From: Polyangiaceae bacterium
GTDB taxonomy: Bacteria > Myxococcota_A > Polyangia > Polyangiales > Polyangiaceae
Length of the DNA: 64,000 nucleotides
Direction of reading: 5' to 3'
Assembly: GCA_015075635.1 (NCBI GenBank)
Contig: JABTUA010000003.1
Span: 1-64,000, forward strand
In this document: piece after piece, positions 24,142-32,052 of the stretch
Layout: every line of letters begins with the position of its first letter
Numbering within the stretch: the stretch's first letter is position 1
Made by a program: the position numbers and the translations under genes
Notes under the pieces: generated by a model
What the model saw: the letters and a program-made list of their open reading frames with translations, nothing else
Told to the model about the DNA's origin: nothing
Database searches by the model: none

Positions 24142-25197
24142 CTACTTGGTGGCGCGCGTGCACATCGACACCACCAGCTCGCCGCTGAAGGCGCCCAGAG
24201 GCCCCTGACCGGTGAGGCGAGCGAAGAAGAACGGGGGCGGCGTCGGGAGCGCGGCGTCCATCGGCGCCGGGAGCGGGCAGGCCTCGCCCAGCGGGTCCTT
24301 GTCGCTGAAGGCGTTCAAGCTGGTTGAGAGCTCGCCGGTGACCGGGATGCTCGACTCACTCAGATTCACCGTCCAACCCGTGGTGTCGAACGGCGCGACG
24401 GGCGTGCCGCCGCCGAAGGGCGACGCGAACGGCACGATGCGGATGCTCGGATCAACCGAGGTCACGCCGGGGCCCGGTTCGTGCGGGAACTGACCGTAGA
24501 GTGTGGTGCCGGTGACGGGTCCCATCGGCTGAACCATGGCGTTGCCGAAGGCCGGCGGACGGGTGAGCCCGCTGTGACAGGTCAGCATCACCCGCGGCGG
24601 CCAAGAGCTGCCCATCTCGACCCCGGTGCCGCACTTGGCTTCGAACTTCCCGCCGTCGGAAAGTCCCTTCACGATGATGCCGTAGGGCTCGATGCGGTCG
24701 AGCTCGTCCTTGCAGCGCGCGCTGATCTCGGCTGCCGCGTCGGCGCTCGCCCAGTGCACGTTGTCCCAAGAGGTGAGCGCATCTCCGCTGGCCGTGAGCG
24801 TCTGCGCGACGCTCTTGTCCGGACGCACGAGCTCGATGCTCTCGGGCTTCAGGCAGGTGCCGTCGCTCGCCACCAAGCGGCCCGCGACGCGTAAGCCCGC
24901 AGGCTTGCCGCTCGTCTCCAGGACGGCCAGCGTGACGCCGTCGCAGTACACGTCGAGGGTGGCGCTGCCTCCGCTCGGCGTGCAGCTGGCGGTGCCGCCG
25001 CTGCCCGCGCTGCCGCCGCTGCCGCTCGAACCGGCGCTGCCGCCCGAGCTGCCGCCGCTCTGACCGCCGCCGCCGCTCGAAGTGCCGCCCAAGCCGGCGC
25101 TGCCCGCGCCGCCGGAGCCAGCGCCCGACGAACCGGAGCTCGAGCAGGCGGCGTTCGACACCAAGAGCAGCACGATGGGCACGAAACGCAGCGTCAT
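24142..25197 (-). CDS. Gly/Ser-linker lipoprotein
   Basis: 351 residues. Lipobox SNAAC, then about 60 residues of Gly/Ser repeats (GSGGAGSAGLGGTSSGGGGQ), then a globular domain with three or more Cys (SCTPSGGSATLDVYCDG, EISARCKDEL, FEAKCGTG, VMLTCHSG). It ends with a beta-rich part. A flexible tether plus disulfide-stabilised head suggests a surface-displayed lipoprotein. I do not recognise the head domain. Member of a recurring class in this window. Confidence 0.8.
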   Translation of the reverse strand: MTLRFVPIVLLLVSNAACSSSGSSGAGSGGAGSAGLGGTSSGGGGQSGGSSGGSAGSSGSGGSAGSGGTASCTPSGGSATLDVYCDGVTLAVLETSGKPAGLRVAGRLVASDGTCLKPESIELVRPDKSVAQTLTASGDALTSWDNVHWASADAAAEISARCKDELDRIEPYGIIVKGLSDGGKFEAKCGTGVEMGSSWPPRVMLTCHSGLTRPPAFGNAMVQPMGPVTGTTLYGQFPHEPGPGVTSVDPSIRIVPFASPFGGGTPVAPFDTTGWTVNLSESSIPVTGELSTSLNAFSDKDPLGEACPLPAPMDAALPTPPPFFFARLTGQGPLGAFSGELVVSMCTRATK

Positions 25198-25232
25198 GGG
25201 TGCGCGTCCGGTGCTGGCGGCGCGAGCTGCAT

Positions 25233-25862
25233 TCAGCTGGCGATGCCGAACGCTCGCTGATAGCGCCGCCAGGCGTCCCGAGAGCCGGCAACGCGCAGCT
25301 TTCCGTTCTGCTCCATCGCCTCCGCGGAGGCACCGCCGTAGAGCAGGGCTCGGAACACCTCAGGGACGGTGTCGACCGTCGCCTCGGCTTCCCAGGGCGT
25401 CGCCTCGCGGACGTCCACGTAGTCGCGCTTGGCCCGCACCTGGAAGCGGCGCTCGCCGAAGCCGAGCTCGAGCGTGACCTCCGCCTTGCCGGTGTAGCGG
25501 CGCTTGCTGGAGAGCAGCGCCCAGCCGACATCGAGCTTGTCGCCCTTTTTGGGCGCAGCCATGAAGCGAAAGCCGAAGCGCCCCAGGGCCATCAGCACCG
25601 GCTCGAGCTCGCGCCCGAGCTCGGTCAGCTCGTAGGCGAAGGCACCCCGGCCGAGCGCGCGCTTCTGCACGATGCCGTTGTCCGCCAGCTCCTTCAGCCT
25701 CAGGGCGAGCAGGTTCGTGGTGATGCCGGGCAGCCCTTCGAGCAGGTCGGCGTAGCGGCGCGGGCCGAGCAACAGGTCCCGGGCGATCAGCAGAGTCCAG
25801 CGCTCGCCCACCAGGTCGAGCGCCCGGGCGACCCCGCAGAACTGCTGGTAGCTGCGCTTCAC
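25233..25862 (-). CDS. HxlR-family transcriptional regulator with SCP2-like C-terminus
   Basis: 209 residues. Residues 1-95 are a HxlR winged helix: SYQQFCGVARALDLVGERWT (with the N-terminal Cys common in the family), GPRRYADLLEGLPGITTNLL and KRALGRGAFAYELTELGREL. Residues about 105-205 resemble the SCP2/sterol-carrier-like ligand domain found in some HxlR proteins (LELGFGERRFQVRAKRDY). Divergent from a multi-pass membrane protein across 64 bp of AT-rich DNA with three palindromes, its probable operators. Likely represses that gene in response to a small hydrophobic or reactive ligand. Confidence 0.9.
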   Translation of the reverse strand: MKRSYQQFCGVARALDLVGERWTLLIARDLLLGPRRYADLLEGLPGITTNLLALRLKELADNGIVQKRALGRGAFAYELTELGRELEPVLMALGRFGFRFMAAPKKGDKLDVGWALLSSKRRYTGKAEVTLELGFGERRFQVRAKRDYVDVREATPWEAEATVDTVPEVFRALLYGGASAEAMEQNGKLRVAGSRDAWRRYQRAFGIAS

Positions 25863-25880
25863 GAGTCTCTTCCTAACTTT

Positions 25881-25920
25881 ATCTTAAGATAGTTGCAACT
25901 AATAAAAAGTAAAGTATACT
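25881..25920. promoter_or_regulatory. Three adjacent palindromes in the HxlR/membrane-protein intergenic region
   Basis: ATCTTAAGAT (25881-25890), AGTTGCAACT (25891-25900) and AGTATACT (25913-25920) are each perfect palindromes. They sit in the most AT-rich stretch of the window. Probable HxlR operator and divergent promoter. Confidence 0.65.
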
Positions 25921-25926
25921 CTCTTC

Positions 25927-26805
25927 ATGGCGTCCCCCTCGCTGGCTCTGTCCCTGGGTTTCTGGGTCTTTCCTCCGCTGATGATCGCGCTCCTCCTGGT
26001 CGCCGTGGCGGCGGTCTCCAAGCGGGCGGGGCTCCAGCCGGCCGAGCGCTCGCGGCGTTTGCTCGGCATCGGGCTCGCGGTGGGCGGCTTCTGGCTGCTC
26101 GGCGTGGGGCTGGCCGCCGCTGGGCTGACCGCCTTCGGCACGCTGCCGCCGCGGCCCTTCCTGCTGTTCATGGCGGGCTTCGCGCTGACCGTCGTCTTCG
26201 CGCGCTCGCGCGCCGGCGCCGATCTGGCGCGCCACCTCCCGCTCTGGCTCCTGGTGGGGTTCCAGTCGTTCCGGATCCTCGTGGAGCTGCTGCTCCACCG
26301 CGGCGCCCTCGACGGGCTCACGCCGCCGCAGATGACCTACACCGGTTGGAACTTCGACGTGGTCACGGGGCTAGCGGCCGTCGTCGTAGCGATCGGGCTC
26401 GAGCGCGGCGTGCTCGGCCGGCGCGCTGCCTGGGCGTTCAACGTGCTGGGTATCTTGCTCTTGGCCAACGTGCTGACCATCGCGGTGCTCAGCATGCCGA
26501 CGCCGCTGCGGGTGTTCGTCGACCATCCGGTCAACGTCTGGATCGCCGACGCACCGTTCATCGGCCTGCCGACCATCCTGGTGCCCTTCGCGATGCTCGG
26601 GCACATGCTGCTGTGGAAGCGCCTGCGCGACGAAGGACGTCAGGTCGGCGACGTCTTGGCGGCGGCCGTGGCGGCCGGCCGCGCCTCTTCGAATGGAGAC
26701 GGCAGCGACGTGGGCCTAGCGGAGCGGATCAAGCCGAGGGCCAGCGCGACAGAGGCGAACAGGAACATCATCCGGAACTCGGGCGACCAGCTCTCCGTCC
26801 ACTGA
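25927..26805 (+). CDS. Multi-pass membrane protein divergent from HxlR
   Basis: 292 residues with about seven hydrophobic segments (GFWVFPPLMIALLLVAVAAV, LLGIGLAVGGFWLLGVGLAA, FLLFMAGFALTVVF, AFNVLGILLLANVLTIAVL and others). The conserved-looking FRILVELLL and TGWNFDVVTG are internal. The last 55 or so residues (after LRDEGRQ) are low-complexity and lie antisense to the J-domain gene, so the natural C-terminus may have been extended by a lost stop. Function unknown; regulation by the divergent HxlR protein is likely. Confidence 0.75.
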   Translation: MASPSLALSLGFWVFPPLMIALLLVAVAAVSKRAGLQPAERSRRLLGIGLAVGGFWLLGVGLAAAGLTAFGTLPPRPFLLFMAGFALTVVFARSRAGADLARHLPLWLLVGFQSFRILVELLLHRGALDGLTPPQMTYTGWNFDVVTGLAAVVVAIGLERGVLGRRAAWAFNVLGILLLANVLTIAVLSMPTPLRVFVDHPVNVWIADAPFIGLPTILVPFAMLGHMLLWKRLRDEGRQVGDVLAAAVAAGRASSNGDGSDVGLAERIKPRASATEANRNIIRNSGDQLSVH

Positions 26806-27185
26806 TCGAACTGGGCGCTGAGCCGAGACGGCCAGGAGCGCAGGCGATCGATCCACTCGAGGTCGCGCGGATCGAGGCGCACGCTCGAGACGTCGATGGG
26901 CGGCGCGTGCGGAACACCGCGTCCCTCGGGCTGGCGATCGTCGTCACGGTCGGCGCGCATGCGGTCGTAGGCGGCCCGGCGGGCCGGGTCCATCAACACG
27001 CCGGCCGCGACGTTGATCTGCGCCATGCGGCGCTCGGCGCGGCTCATGTCGTGCGGGTTCAGGTCGGGGTGACTGATGGACGCGAGCCGGCGATGGGCTC
27101 TGCGAATCTGCTCAGGGGTGGCGTGGCGGGGGACCTTCAGGACCGCGTACAAGTCGACGTTCACGAGCGCCCGATCGAACCGCAT
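26640..27185 (-). CDS. J-domain (DnaJ-like) protein with C-terminal TM segment
   Basis: 181 residues from ATG MRFDRALVNVDLYAVL; an earlier ATG at 27269 would add 28 unlikely residues. J-domain residues about 8-70 with helices IRRAHRRLASISHPDLNPHD (HPD motif intact) and MAQINVAAGVLMDPARRAAY. A Pro/Arg linker leads to one hydrophobic segment (MMFLFASVALALGLI) and a short tail, so a membrane-tethered Hsp70 co-chaperone. Its 3' end overlaps the convergent membrane-protein gene by 166 bp. Confidence 0.82.
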   Translation of the reverse strand: MRFDRALVNVDLYAVLKVPRHATPEQIRRAHRRLASISHPDLNPHDMSRAERRMAQINVAAGVLMDPARRAAYDRMRADRDDDRQPEGRGVPHAPPIDVSSVRLDPRDLEWIDRLRSWPSRLSAQFDQWTESWSPEFRMMFLFASVALALGLIRSARPTSLPSPFEEARPAATAAAKTSPT

Positions 27186-27278
27186 GCGCACCTCCCGGCA
27201 GATGAAGGGGGCTGACAGCCCGAGCGTGCCGAAGTTCCGGACCTTGCGCGGCGCCCCGACCGGAGCCATGATTGCGAT

Positions 27279-27293
27279 ATTCCCGACCGGAAT
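27279..27293. promoter_or_regulatory. Inverted repeat ATTCC-N5-GGAAT upstream of the sulfur-transport pair
   Basis: Perfect 5-bp arms around CGACC in a 50-bp leader that also holds TATGTAGATT. It could be an ArsR-type (BigR-like) or other repressor site for the YeeE/YedE genes. No regulator gene adjoins it. Confidence 0.45.
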
Positions 27294-27319
27294 TATGTAG
27301 ATTGAGGTTCTAGCGGAAA

Positions 27320-27739
27320 ATGACCGACTTCACCCCTGCGCCGGCGTTGATCGGCGGGCTGCTCATCGGCGCCGCGGCCTCGCTCCTGTGGCTCGGGTCC
27401 GGCAAGGTCGCCGGCGTCTCCGGCATCCTGGCCGGCGCGCTCACGCGCTCGCCCGAGCGGGACTGGCGGCTGCTGTTTCTGCTGGGTCTGGTGGCGGGCG
27501 GCCTGGGTGTCAGCCTCTGGCGACCCGAGGCGCTGTCGCCTTCGCAGGCGCCGCTGCCGCTCCTCGCGGCTGCCGGCGCGCTGGTCGGCTTCGGCGCTCG
27601 GCTCGGTGGGGGCTGTACCAGCGGTCACGGCGTGTGCGGGCTCTCCCGGCTCTCGAAACGCTCCTTCGTCGCTACGCTGACCTTCTTCGCGACCGCCGCG
27701 CTGGTCGTCTGGCTGATGCGACACGGAGGCGGAGGATGA
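27320..27739 (+). CDS. YeeE/YedE-family sulfur transporter, first half
   Basis: 139 residues, four hydrophobic segments. It has the conserved GARLGGGCTSGHGVCGLSRL loop (GGGCTSGHGxCG), whose Cys passes thiosulfate or persulfide through E. coli YeeE by hydrogen bonding. In YeeE both halves are in one chain; here they are split into two overlapping genes like the PmpA/PmpB arrangement. Expected in the inner membrane, importing thiosulfate/sulfur species. ATGA overlap with the second half. Confidence 0.9.
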   Translation: MTDFTPAPALIGGLLIGAAASLLWLGSGKVAGVSGILAGALTRSPERDWRLLFLLGLVAGGLGVSLWRPEALSPSQAPLPLLAAAGALVGFGARLGGGCTSGHGVCGLSRLSKRSFVATLTFFATAALVVWLMRHGGGG

Positions 27740-28194
27740 AGGCGCTGATCCCGCTCTTTTCCGGGCTGCTCTTCGCGCTCGGGCTGGCGCTCTCGGGCAT
27801 GACGCGGCCGGAGAAGGTCACCGGCTTCCTCGATTTCACCGGGGCCTGGGATCCGAGCCTGGCCTTCGTGATGCTCGGAGCCATCGGCGTCCACCTCGTC
27901 GCGTTGCGCTTCGCCAAGCGGCTCTCCCGGCCCCTTGCGGCAGCGGCGTTCGAGCCTCCTGGTCGAGAGCGCGTGGACGGGCGCCTGGTGCTCGGAGCCG
28001 CCCTGTTCGGCGTGGGTTGGGGCCTCGCCGGCTACTGCCCGGGGCCCGCCCTGGTGTCCGTCGGAAGCGGGTCGCTCCCGGTGTTGGTGGTCGCGGGCGG
28101 GATGCTGGCCGGAGTGGCGCTCTTCCGCCTCTCCGCGCGGACGCGGCGCGAGCCACGACAATCCCCGGCATCCCTCGGCGCCCGTTCGGCGTGA
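27736..28194 (+). CDS. YeeE/YedE-family sulfur transporter, second half
   Basis: 152 residues. Starts at ATG 27736 with GGAGG directly before and a 4-bp overlap with the first half. Pattern SGLLFALGLALSGMTRPEKV, then GAALFGVGWGLAGYCPGPAL with the second conserved Cys loop (GYCPGP). C-terminal tail basic. Together with the first half it forms the full pore; neither is likely to work alone. Confidence 0.9.
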   Translation: MKALIPLFSGLLFALGLALSGMTRPEKVTGFLDFTGAWDPSLAFVMLGAIGVHLVALRFAKRLSRPLAAAAFEPPGRERVDGRLVLGAALFGVGWGLAGYCPGPALVSVGSGSLPVLVVAGGMLAGVALFRLSARTRREPRQSPASLGARSA

Positions 28195-28242
28195 ATCCTC
28201 CCGACCACCGCTTGGCTCCCATCGACTGGGAGACACGAAAAC

Positions 28243-28629
28243 ATGCACACCACCGAGCTCACCTCCGCCAACTTCGAGAACACGGTCGAAAAGAACGGCA
28301 TCGTCTTCATCGACTGGTGGGCTTCCTGGTGCGGCCCCTGCCGAGCATTCGCCCCCATCTACGAGCGCGTCGCGGCGCAGCACCCCGACATCGTCTGGGG
28401 CAAGATCGACACCGACGCCGAGCAGCAGCTGGCCGGTGGCTTCGGCATCCGCTCGATCCCGACGCTGATGGTGTTCCGCGACGGCATCCTGATCTTCGAG
28501 CAGCCTGGGATGATGAACGCCATGAGCCTGGGCGCGCTGGTGGACAAGGTCCGCGCGCTGGACATGGGGGAGGTCAAGCGCCGCATCGCCGAGCACCACC
28601 GCGAGCACGCCGCCGAGCAGCGGCACTGA
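28243..28629 (+). CDS. Thioredoxin
   Basis: 128 residues, cytoplasmic (no signal). WASWCGPCRAFAPIYE active site, IDTDAEQQLAGGFGIRSIPT (cis-Pro loop) and FRDGILIFEQPG complete the fold. Slightly longer at the C-terminus than TrxA (tail DMGEVKRRIAEHHREHAAEQ, helical). Lies 48 bp after the sulfur transporter genes, so it may reduce imported persulfide or thiosulfate sulfur; general thiol reduction is the alternative. Confidence 0.94.
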   Translation: MHTTELTSANFENTVEKNGIVFIDWWASWCGPCRAFAPIYERVAAQHPDIVWGKIDTDAEQQLAGGFGIRSIPTLMVFRDGILIFEQPGMMNAMSLGALVDKVRALDMGEVKRRIAEHHREHAAEQRH

Positions 28630-28671
28630 CGCCCTTGCCATGCGCCCGCGCCTTCATCAGGATGCGCGCGC

Positions 28672-29277
28672 ATGAGGGTGAACGCGATTGGACTTTCGTT
28701 GTGCCTGCTCGCCTGCGACAAGCCGGCGGCACCTGGCGGGGCTCCGCCGAGCGCGAGCGCTCCGCTCGCCGCCAGCGCCCCGAGCCCGATTCCGACGTCG
28801 CTGACGCACGGCAACGCCAAGGAGATAGGGGTCACCTGGGCAGACCCCGCGGGCTGGAAGAAGGTCCCGCCGACCTCGCCGATGCGTAACGCGAGCTACG
28901 AGATCCCAGCGGCCGGCTCCGACAAGGAGCCCGGCGATCTCGGCGTGTTCTACTTCGGACCCGACAAGGGCGGCGCCGTGGAGAAGAACGTGCAGCGCTG
29001 GATCGAGCAGTTCGAGGGGATCGACCCGGCGAAGGTCGAGAAGAGCGAGCGCAAGGCCAACGGCCTCGCGCAGCGGCTGGTGGAGATCCCGAGCGGCACC
29101 TACAAGAGCGGCATGCCGGGCGGTCCCACCACCGCCAAGCCGGACTTCGCCCTCATCGGCGCCATCGTGGAGACGCCCACCGGGAGTCACTTCTTCAAGC
29201 TGGTTGGCCCCAAGGCGACGGTGGCCGGGGCCCGGAAGCAGTTCTTGGAGCTGCTCGACTCCGTGAAGCCGAAGTAG
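28672..29277 (+). CDS. Small lipoprotein
   Basis: 201 residues. Lipobox CLLAC, a Pro/Ala/Ser linker, then an alpha/beta domain beginning GVTWADPAGWKKVPPTSPMR. That resembles PsbP/DUF-type domains which often start with a W-x-P-x-GW strand. Further parts: LGVFYFGPDKGGAVEKNVQRW and FALIGAIVETPTGSHFFKLV, then KATVAGARKQFLELLDSVK. Fold probably PsbP/LpqN-like; function unknown. Confidence 0.75.
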   Translation: MRVNAIGLSLCLLACDKPAAPGGAPPSASAPLAASAPSPIPTSLTHGNAKEIGVTWADPAGWKKVPPTSPMRNASYEIPAAGSDKEPGDLGVFYFGPDKGGAVEKNVQRWIEQFEGIDPAKVEKSERKANGLAQRLVEIPSGTYKSGMPGGPTTAKPDFALIGAIVETPTGSHFFKLVGPKATVAGARKQFLELLDSVKPK

Positions 29278-29283
29278 CGTAGA

Positions 29284-30027
29284 ATGCCCGCGATGCGTTG
29301 GTCCTGGCTCATGCTCGCTCTGCTCGGGTGTGCGACGGGCGAGGGCGTCGGCGATCCGTCGCCAGGCGGCGGGGGCGGCCTCGCGGGCGCTGCGCAGGGC
29401 GGCGCTGCCGGGGCCGGCGGCTGGCCCAGCGGGGGCGCCGGCGGGCAGAGCGGCGGCGGAACCAGCACCGGCGGCGGCAGCGGCGGCGCCACGGGCGGGG
29501 CCGGCGGAGCCAGCGGCGCCGGGACCGGCGGCGGAACCGGCTGCGCGATCCAGGGCTGCCAGGACGGCGCGTCCAGCGGGTCGGGGTGCGCGCAAGCGCG
29601 GGTCATCGGTCGAGCGAGCGCGGGCAGCTCCCTGGGCTACGTCAAGACCGACACCACCTGCAACGCGACGAACCAGAGCACGGGTTTCGGCTCGGGCTGC
29701 ACGGACGCCGGCCGCGACCACACCTACCGGATCTTCATGCGGGCCGGCGAGAGCTTCGCCGCAACGCTCACGCAGGGCGCCAAGTGCGCGTCAGCGCCGA
29801 GCTGGGATCGCACGTTCAAGATCTACGCCGGCACGAGCTGCTCCGACACGAGCTGCAGTAACGCGAACTTCTGCTACGCGCCCGGTGCCGGCAACTACAA
29901 CAAGAGCCTCAACGTCACTCAAGAGGGCTGGTACCACCTGGTCGTCGACGGCGTGGGCGCCGAGGACAGCGGCAGCTACACCTTGACCGTGAAGCTCACC
30001 TGCAAGACCCCGGGCTGCGAGTGCTGA
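29284..30027 (+). CDS. Gly/Ala-linker lipoprotein
   Basis: 247 residues (ATG 29284, or 29293 three residues in). Lipobox LALLGC, a roughly 75-residue Gly-rich tether ([14 protein letters not shown]-type), then a Cys-rich beta domain. Signatures are [38 protein letters not shown] and [12 protein letters not shown](A)EDSGSYTL. These strands match bacterial pre-peptidase C-terminal (PPC)-like beta-sandwich domains, with extra disulfides. Probably a surface binding protein. Stop overlaps the MBL-fold start by 7 bp. Confidence 0.75.
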   Translation: MPAMRWSWLMLALLGCATGEGVGDPSPGGGGGLAGAAQGGAAGAGGWPSGGAGGQSGGGTSTGGGSGGATGGAGGASGAGTGGGTGCAIQGCQDGASSGSGCAQARVIGRASAGSSLGYVKTDTTCNATNQSTGFGSGCTDAGRDHTYRIFMRAGESFAATLTQGAKCASAPSWDRTFKIYAGTSCSDTSCSNANFCYAPGAGNYNKSLNVTQEGWYHLVVDGVGAEDSGSYTLTVKLTCKTPGCEC

Positions 30028-30887
30028 AGAAGCTCTGGAGCATCGCCGGCAACACCCAGCGCCTGGACGGCGGCGCGATGTTCGGCAACGCGCCGCGTGC
30101 GGTGTGGGAGCGCTGGATCGCCCCGGACGACAAGAACCGCATCCCGCTCGCGTGCCGCGCGCTGCTGCTGCGGGAGGACTCCGGTAGGAGCGTGCTCTTC
30201 GAGGCGGGGATAGGCGCTTTCTTCCCGCCCAAGCTGCGGGAGCGGTACGGCGTGGAGCAGGCCGAGCACGTGCTCCTCGTCGAGCTCGAGCGGGCGGGTA
30301 CGCCCCACTCCGAGGTGGACGTGGTCGTGCTCTCCCACCTGCACTTCGATCACGCCGGGGGGCTGCTCGCGTCCTTTCAGGAGGGCAGGCCGCCGGAGCT
30401 CTTGTTTCCGAAAGCGCGCTTCGTCGTGGGGCGCGCCGCGTTCGAGCGCGCGAAACGGCCGCACGCGCGCGATCGGGCCTCGTTCATCCCCGAGCTCCCG
30501 GCGCTGCTCGAGGCGAGCGGCCGCCTCGAGCTGGTCGACGGCGAACGCTCGGCGCAGCTCGGCGACGACTACCGCTTCCACTTCTCCGACGGCCACACCC
30601 CCGGGCTGATGCTCGGTGAGATCGCCTGCTCCTCCGGCCCGCTGCTCTACGCCGGCGATCTGGTGCCGGGCGCGGCCTGGGTCCACCTGCCGATCACCAT
30701 GGGCTACGACCGCTACCCCGAGCTCTTGATCGACGAGAAGGAGCGCATCCTCTCCAGCCTGGCCGAGCGAGGCGGGAGCCTGTTCTTCACCCACGATCCG
30801 CGGCTGGCGTGTGCCGCGGTCCTCTGGCGGGACGGGCGCTACGTCGCCGAGGCAGCGCAGGAGAGCCTCTGGGGCGCCGAGCTCTGA
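30021..30887 (+). CDS. MBL-fold metallo-hydrolase (lactonase-like)
   Basis: 288 residues from GTG 30021, overlapping the upstream stop. Metallo-beta-lactamase fold: [16 protein letters not shown] (HxHxDH), [12 protein letters not shown] (third His) and [15 protein letters not shown] (bridging Asp). The order and spacing fit the AHL-lactonase/alkyl-sulfatase-like or organophosphate-hydrolase-like group rather than true beta-lactamase. Cytoplasmic, likely two zinc ions; substrate unknown (lactone or thioester). Confidence 0.88.
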   Translation: MLKKLWSIAGNTQRLDGGAMFGNAPRAVWERWIAPDDKNRIPLACRALLLREDSGRSVLFEAGIGAFFPPKLRERYGVEQAEHVLLVELERAGTPHSEVDVVVLSHLHFDHAGGLLASFQEGRPPELLFPKARFVVGRAAFERAKRPHARDRASFIPELPALLEASGRLELVDGERSAQLGDDYRFHFSDGHTPGLMLGEIACSSGPLLYAGDLVPGAAWVHLPITMGYDRYPELLIDEKERILSSLAERGGSLFFTHDPRLACAAVLWRDGRYVAEAAQESLWGAEL

Positions 30888-30953
30888 GCCGCAAAACCCG
30901 CGGATGACGCGCGTCGGTTGACGCCGGGCGAGCCAGGGGTAAAGCGCGCCTTC

Positions 30954-31985
30954 ATGCCCAACGCCTACATCTCGGGGACCGGCTTCTACGTTCCGCCCAA
31001 GGTCGTGTCGAACGACGCGCTGGCGAAAGAGTACGGCATCGACACGACTCACGAGTGGATCGTGCAGCGCACGGGCATCGAAGAGCGCCGCTTCGCGGAG
31101 GAAGGCGTCGGCACCAGCGACCTGGCGGTGCCGGCGGCGCGTCAGGCCATCGAGCGGGCCGGTCTGACCCCGCGCGACCTGGACATGATCGTGTTCGCGA
31201 CGCTCTCTCCGGACCACGCCTTCCCGGGGTCGGGCGTGTACCTGCAGCAGAAGCTCGGCCTGTGCGACGGGGACGACGCGAAGTTCGTCCCGGCGCTCGA
31301 CGTGCGAAACCAATGCTCGGGCTTCGTCTACTCGCTGACGGTCGCCTCCTCGATGGTGCGCGCGGGCACGGCCAAGCACGTGCTGGTGGTCGGCGCCGAG
31401 ACGCATTCGGCGGCGCTGGACCTCTCGGCGCGGGGCCGCACGGTGGCCTCGCTGTTCGGCGACGGCGCGGGCGCGGTGGTCGTCAGCGCCACCGACGAGG
31501 ACCGCGGCATTCGCGGCACGTACCTGGGCGCCGACGGGCGTGGCGCGGACGTCCTGGCGCAGCGGGTGTGGGACATCAAGAAGCGTCCCTTCATCAAGCT
31601 CGACGAGAACGGCGTGGGACAGGTCCCGCCGGAGGACATCTGGGCGCAGATGGACGGTAAGCAGGTGTTCCGCAACGCCGTCGAGCGCATGATCGGCGTG
31701 CTGATGCAGGCCTGCGCGGATCAGGGCCTGACCCGAGACGACATCGACCTGTTCTTCTTCCACCAGGCGAACCTGCGCATCAACCAGTACATCGCGAAGG
31801 AGATCGGCCTGGGCGAGGAGAAGCTGGTCTCGAACATCCAGCGCTACGGCAACACCACCGCCGCGACGATCCCCATCTTGCTCGCCGAGGCGGAGCAGAG
31901 CGGAAGGCTCCGGCGCGGCATGAAGATCGCGATGGTGGCGTTCGGCTCGGGGTACACCTGGGGCGCCGTGATCGCCGACTGGTGA
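30954..31985 (+). CDS. FabH-like beta-ketoacyl-ACP synthase III, second copy
   Basis: 343 residues from ATG 30954; an upstream TTG adds 12 unnatural residues. Triad: Cys in VRNQCSGFVYSLT, His in FFHQANLRINQ, Asn in YGNTTAATIPILL. Closely similar to the 19289 protein from end to end (VVSNDALAKEYG/VVTNDDLAKLM; ERMIGVLMQACADQ), sharing an insertion before the His motif (MDGKQVFRNA / MKGKQVFRWA). Two such copies 11 kb apart suggest specialised priming, for example branched or long-chain starters, besides the housekeeping FabH. Confidence 0.9.
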   Translation: MPNAYISGTGFYVPPKVVSNDALAKEYGIDTTHEWIVQRTGIEERRFAEEGVGTSDLAVPAARQAIERAGLTPRDLDMIVFATLSPDHAFPGSGVYLQQKLGLCDGDDAKFVPALDVRNQCSGFVYSLTVASSMVRAGTAKHVLVVGAETHSAALDLSARGRTVASLFGDGAGAVVVSATDEDRGIRGTYLGADGRGADVLAQRVWDIKKRPFIKLDENGVGQVPPEDIWAQMDGKQVFRNAVERMIGVLMQACADQGLTRDDIDLFFFHQANLRINQYIAKEIGLGEEKLVSNIQRYGNTTAATIPILLAEAEQSGRLRRGMKIAMVAFGSGYTWGAVIADW

Positions 31986-32052
31986 GCGTCAGGCACCCGG
32001 TGGGCCGCGGGGGGTCGCCGCCTTCGAGCAGGTGAGCTAACATCCGCTCATC

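Noticed and set aside
29976-31763. 595-codon minus-strand frame over the MBL and FabH-like genes
   Set aside because: Sense-strand genes have clear catalytic motifs; the antisense product shows only Arg/Val/Glu-rich noise.
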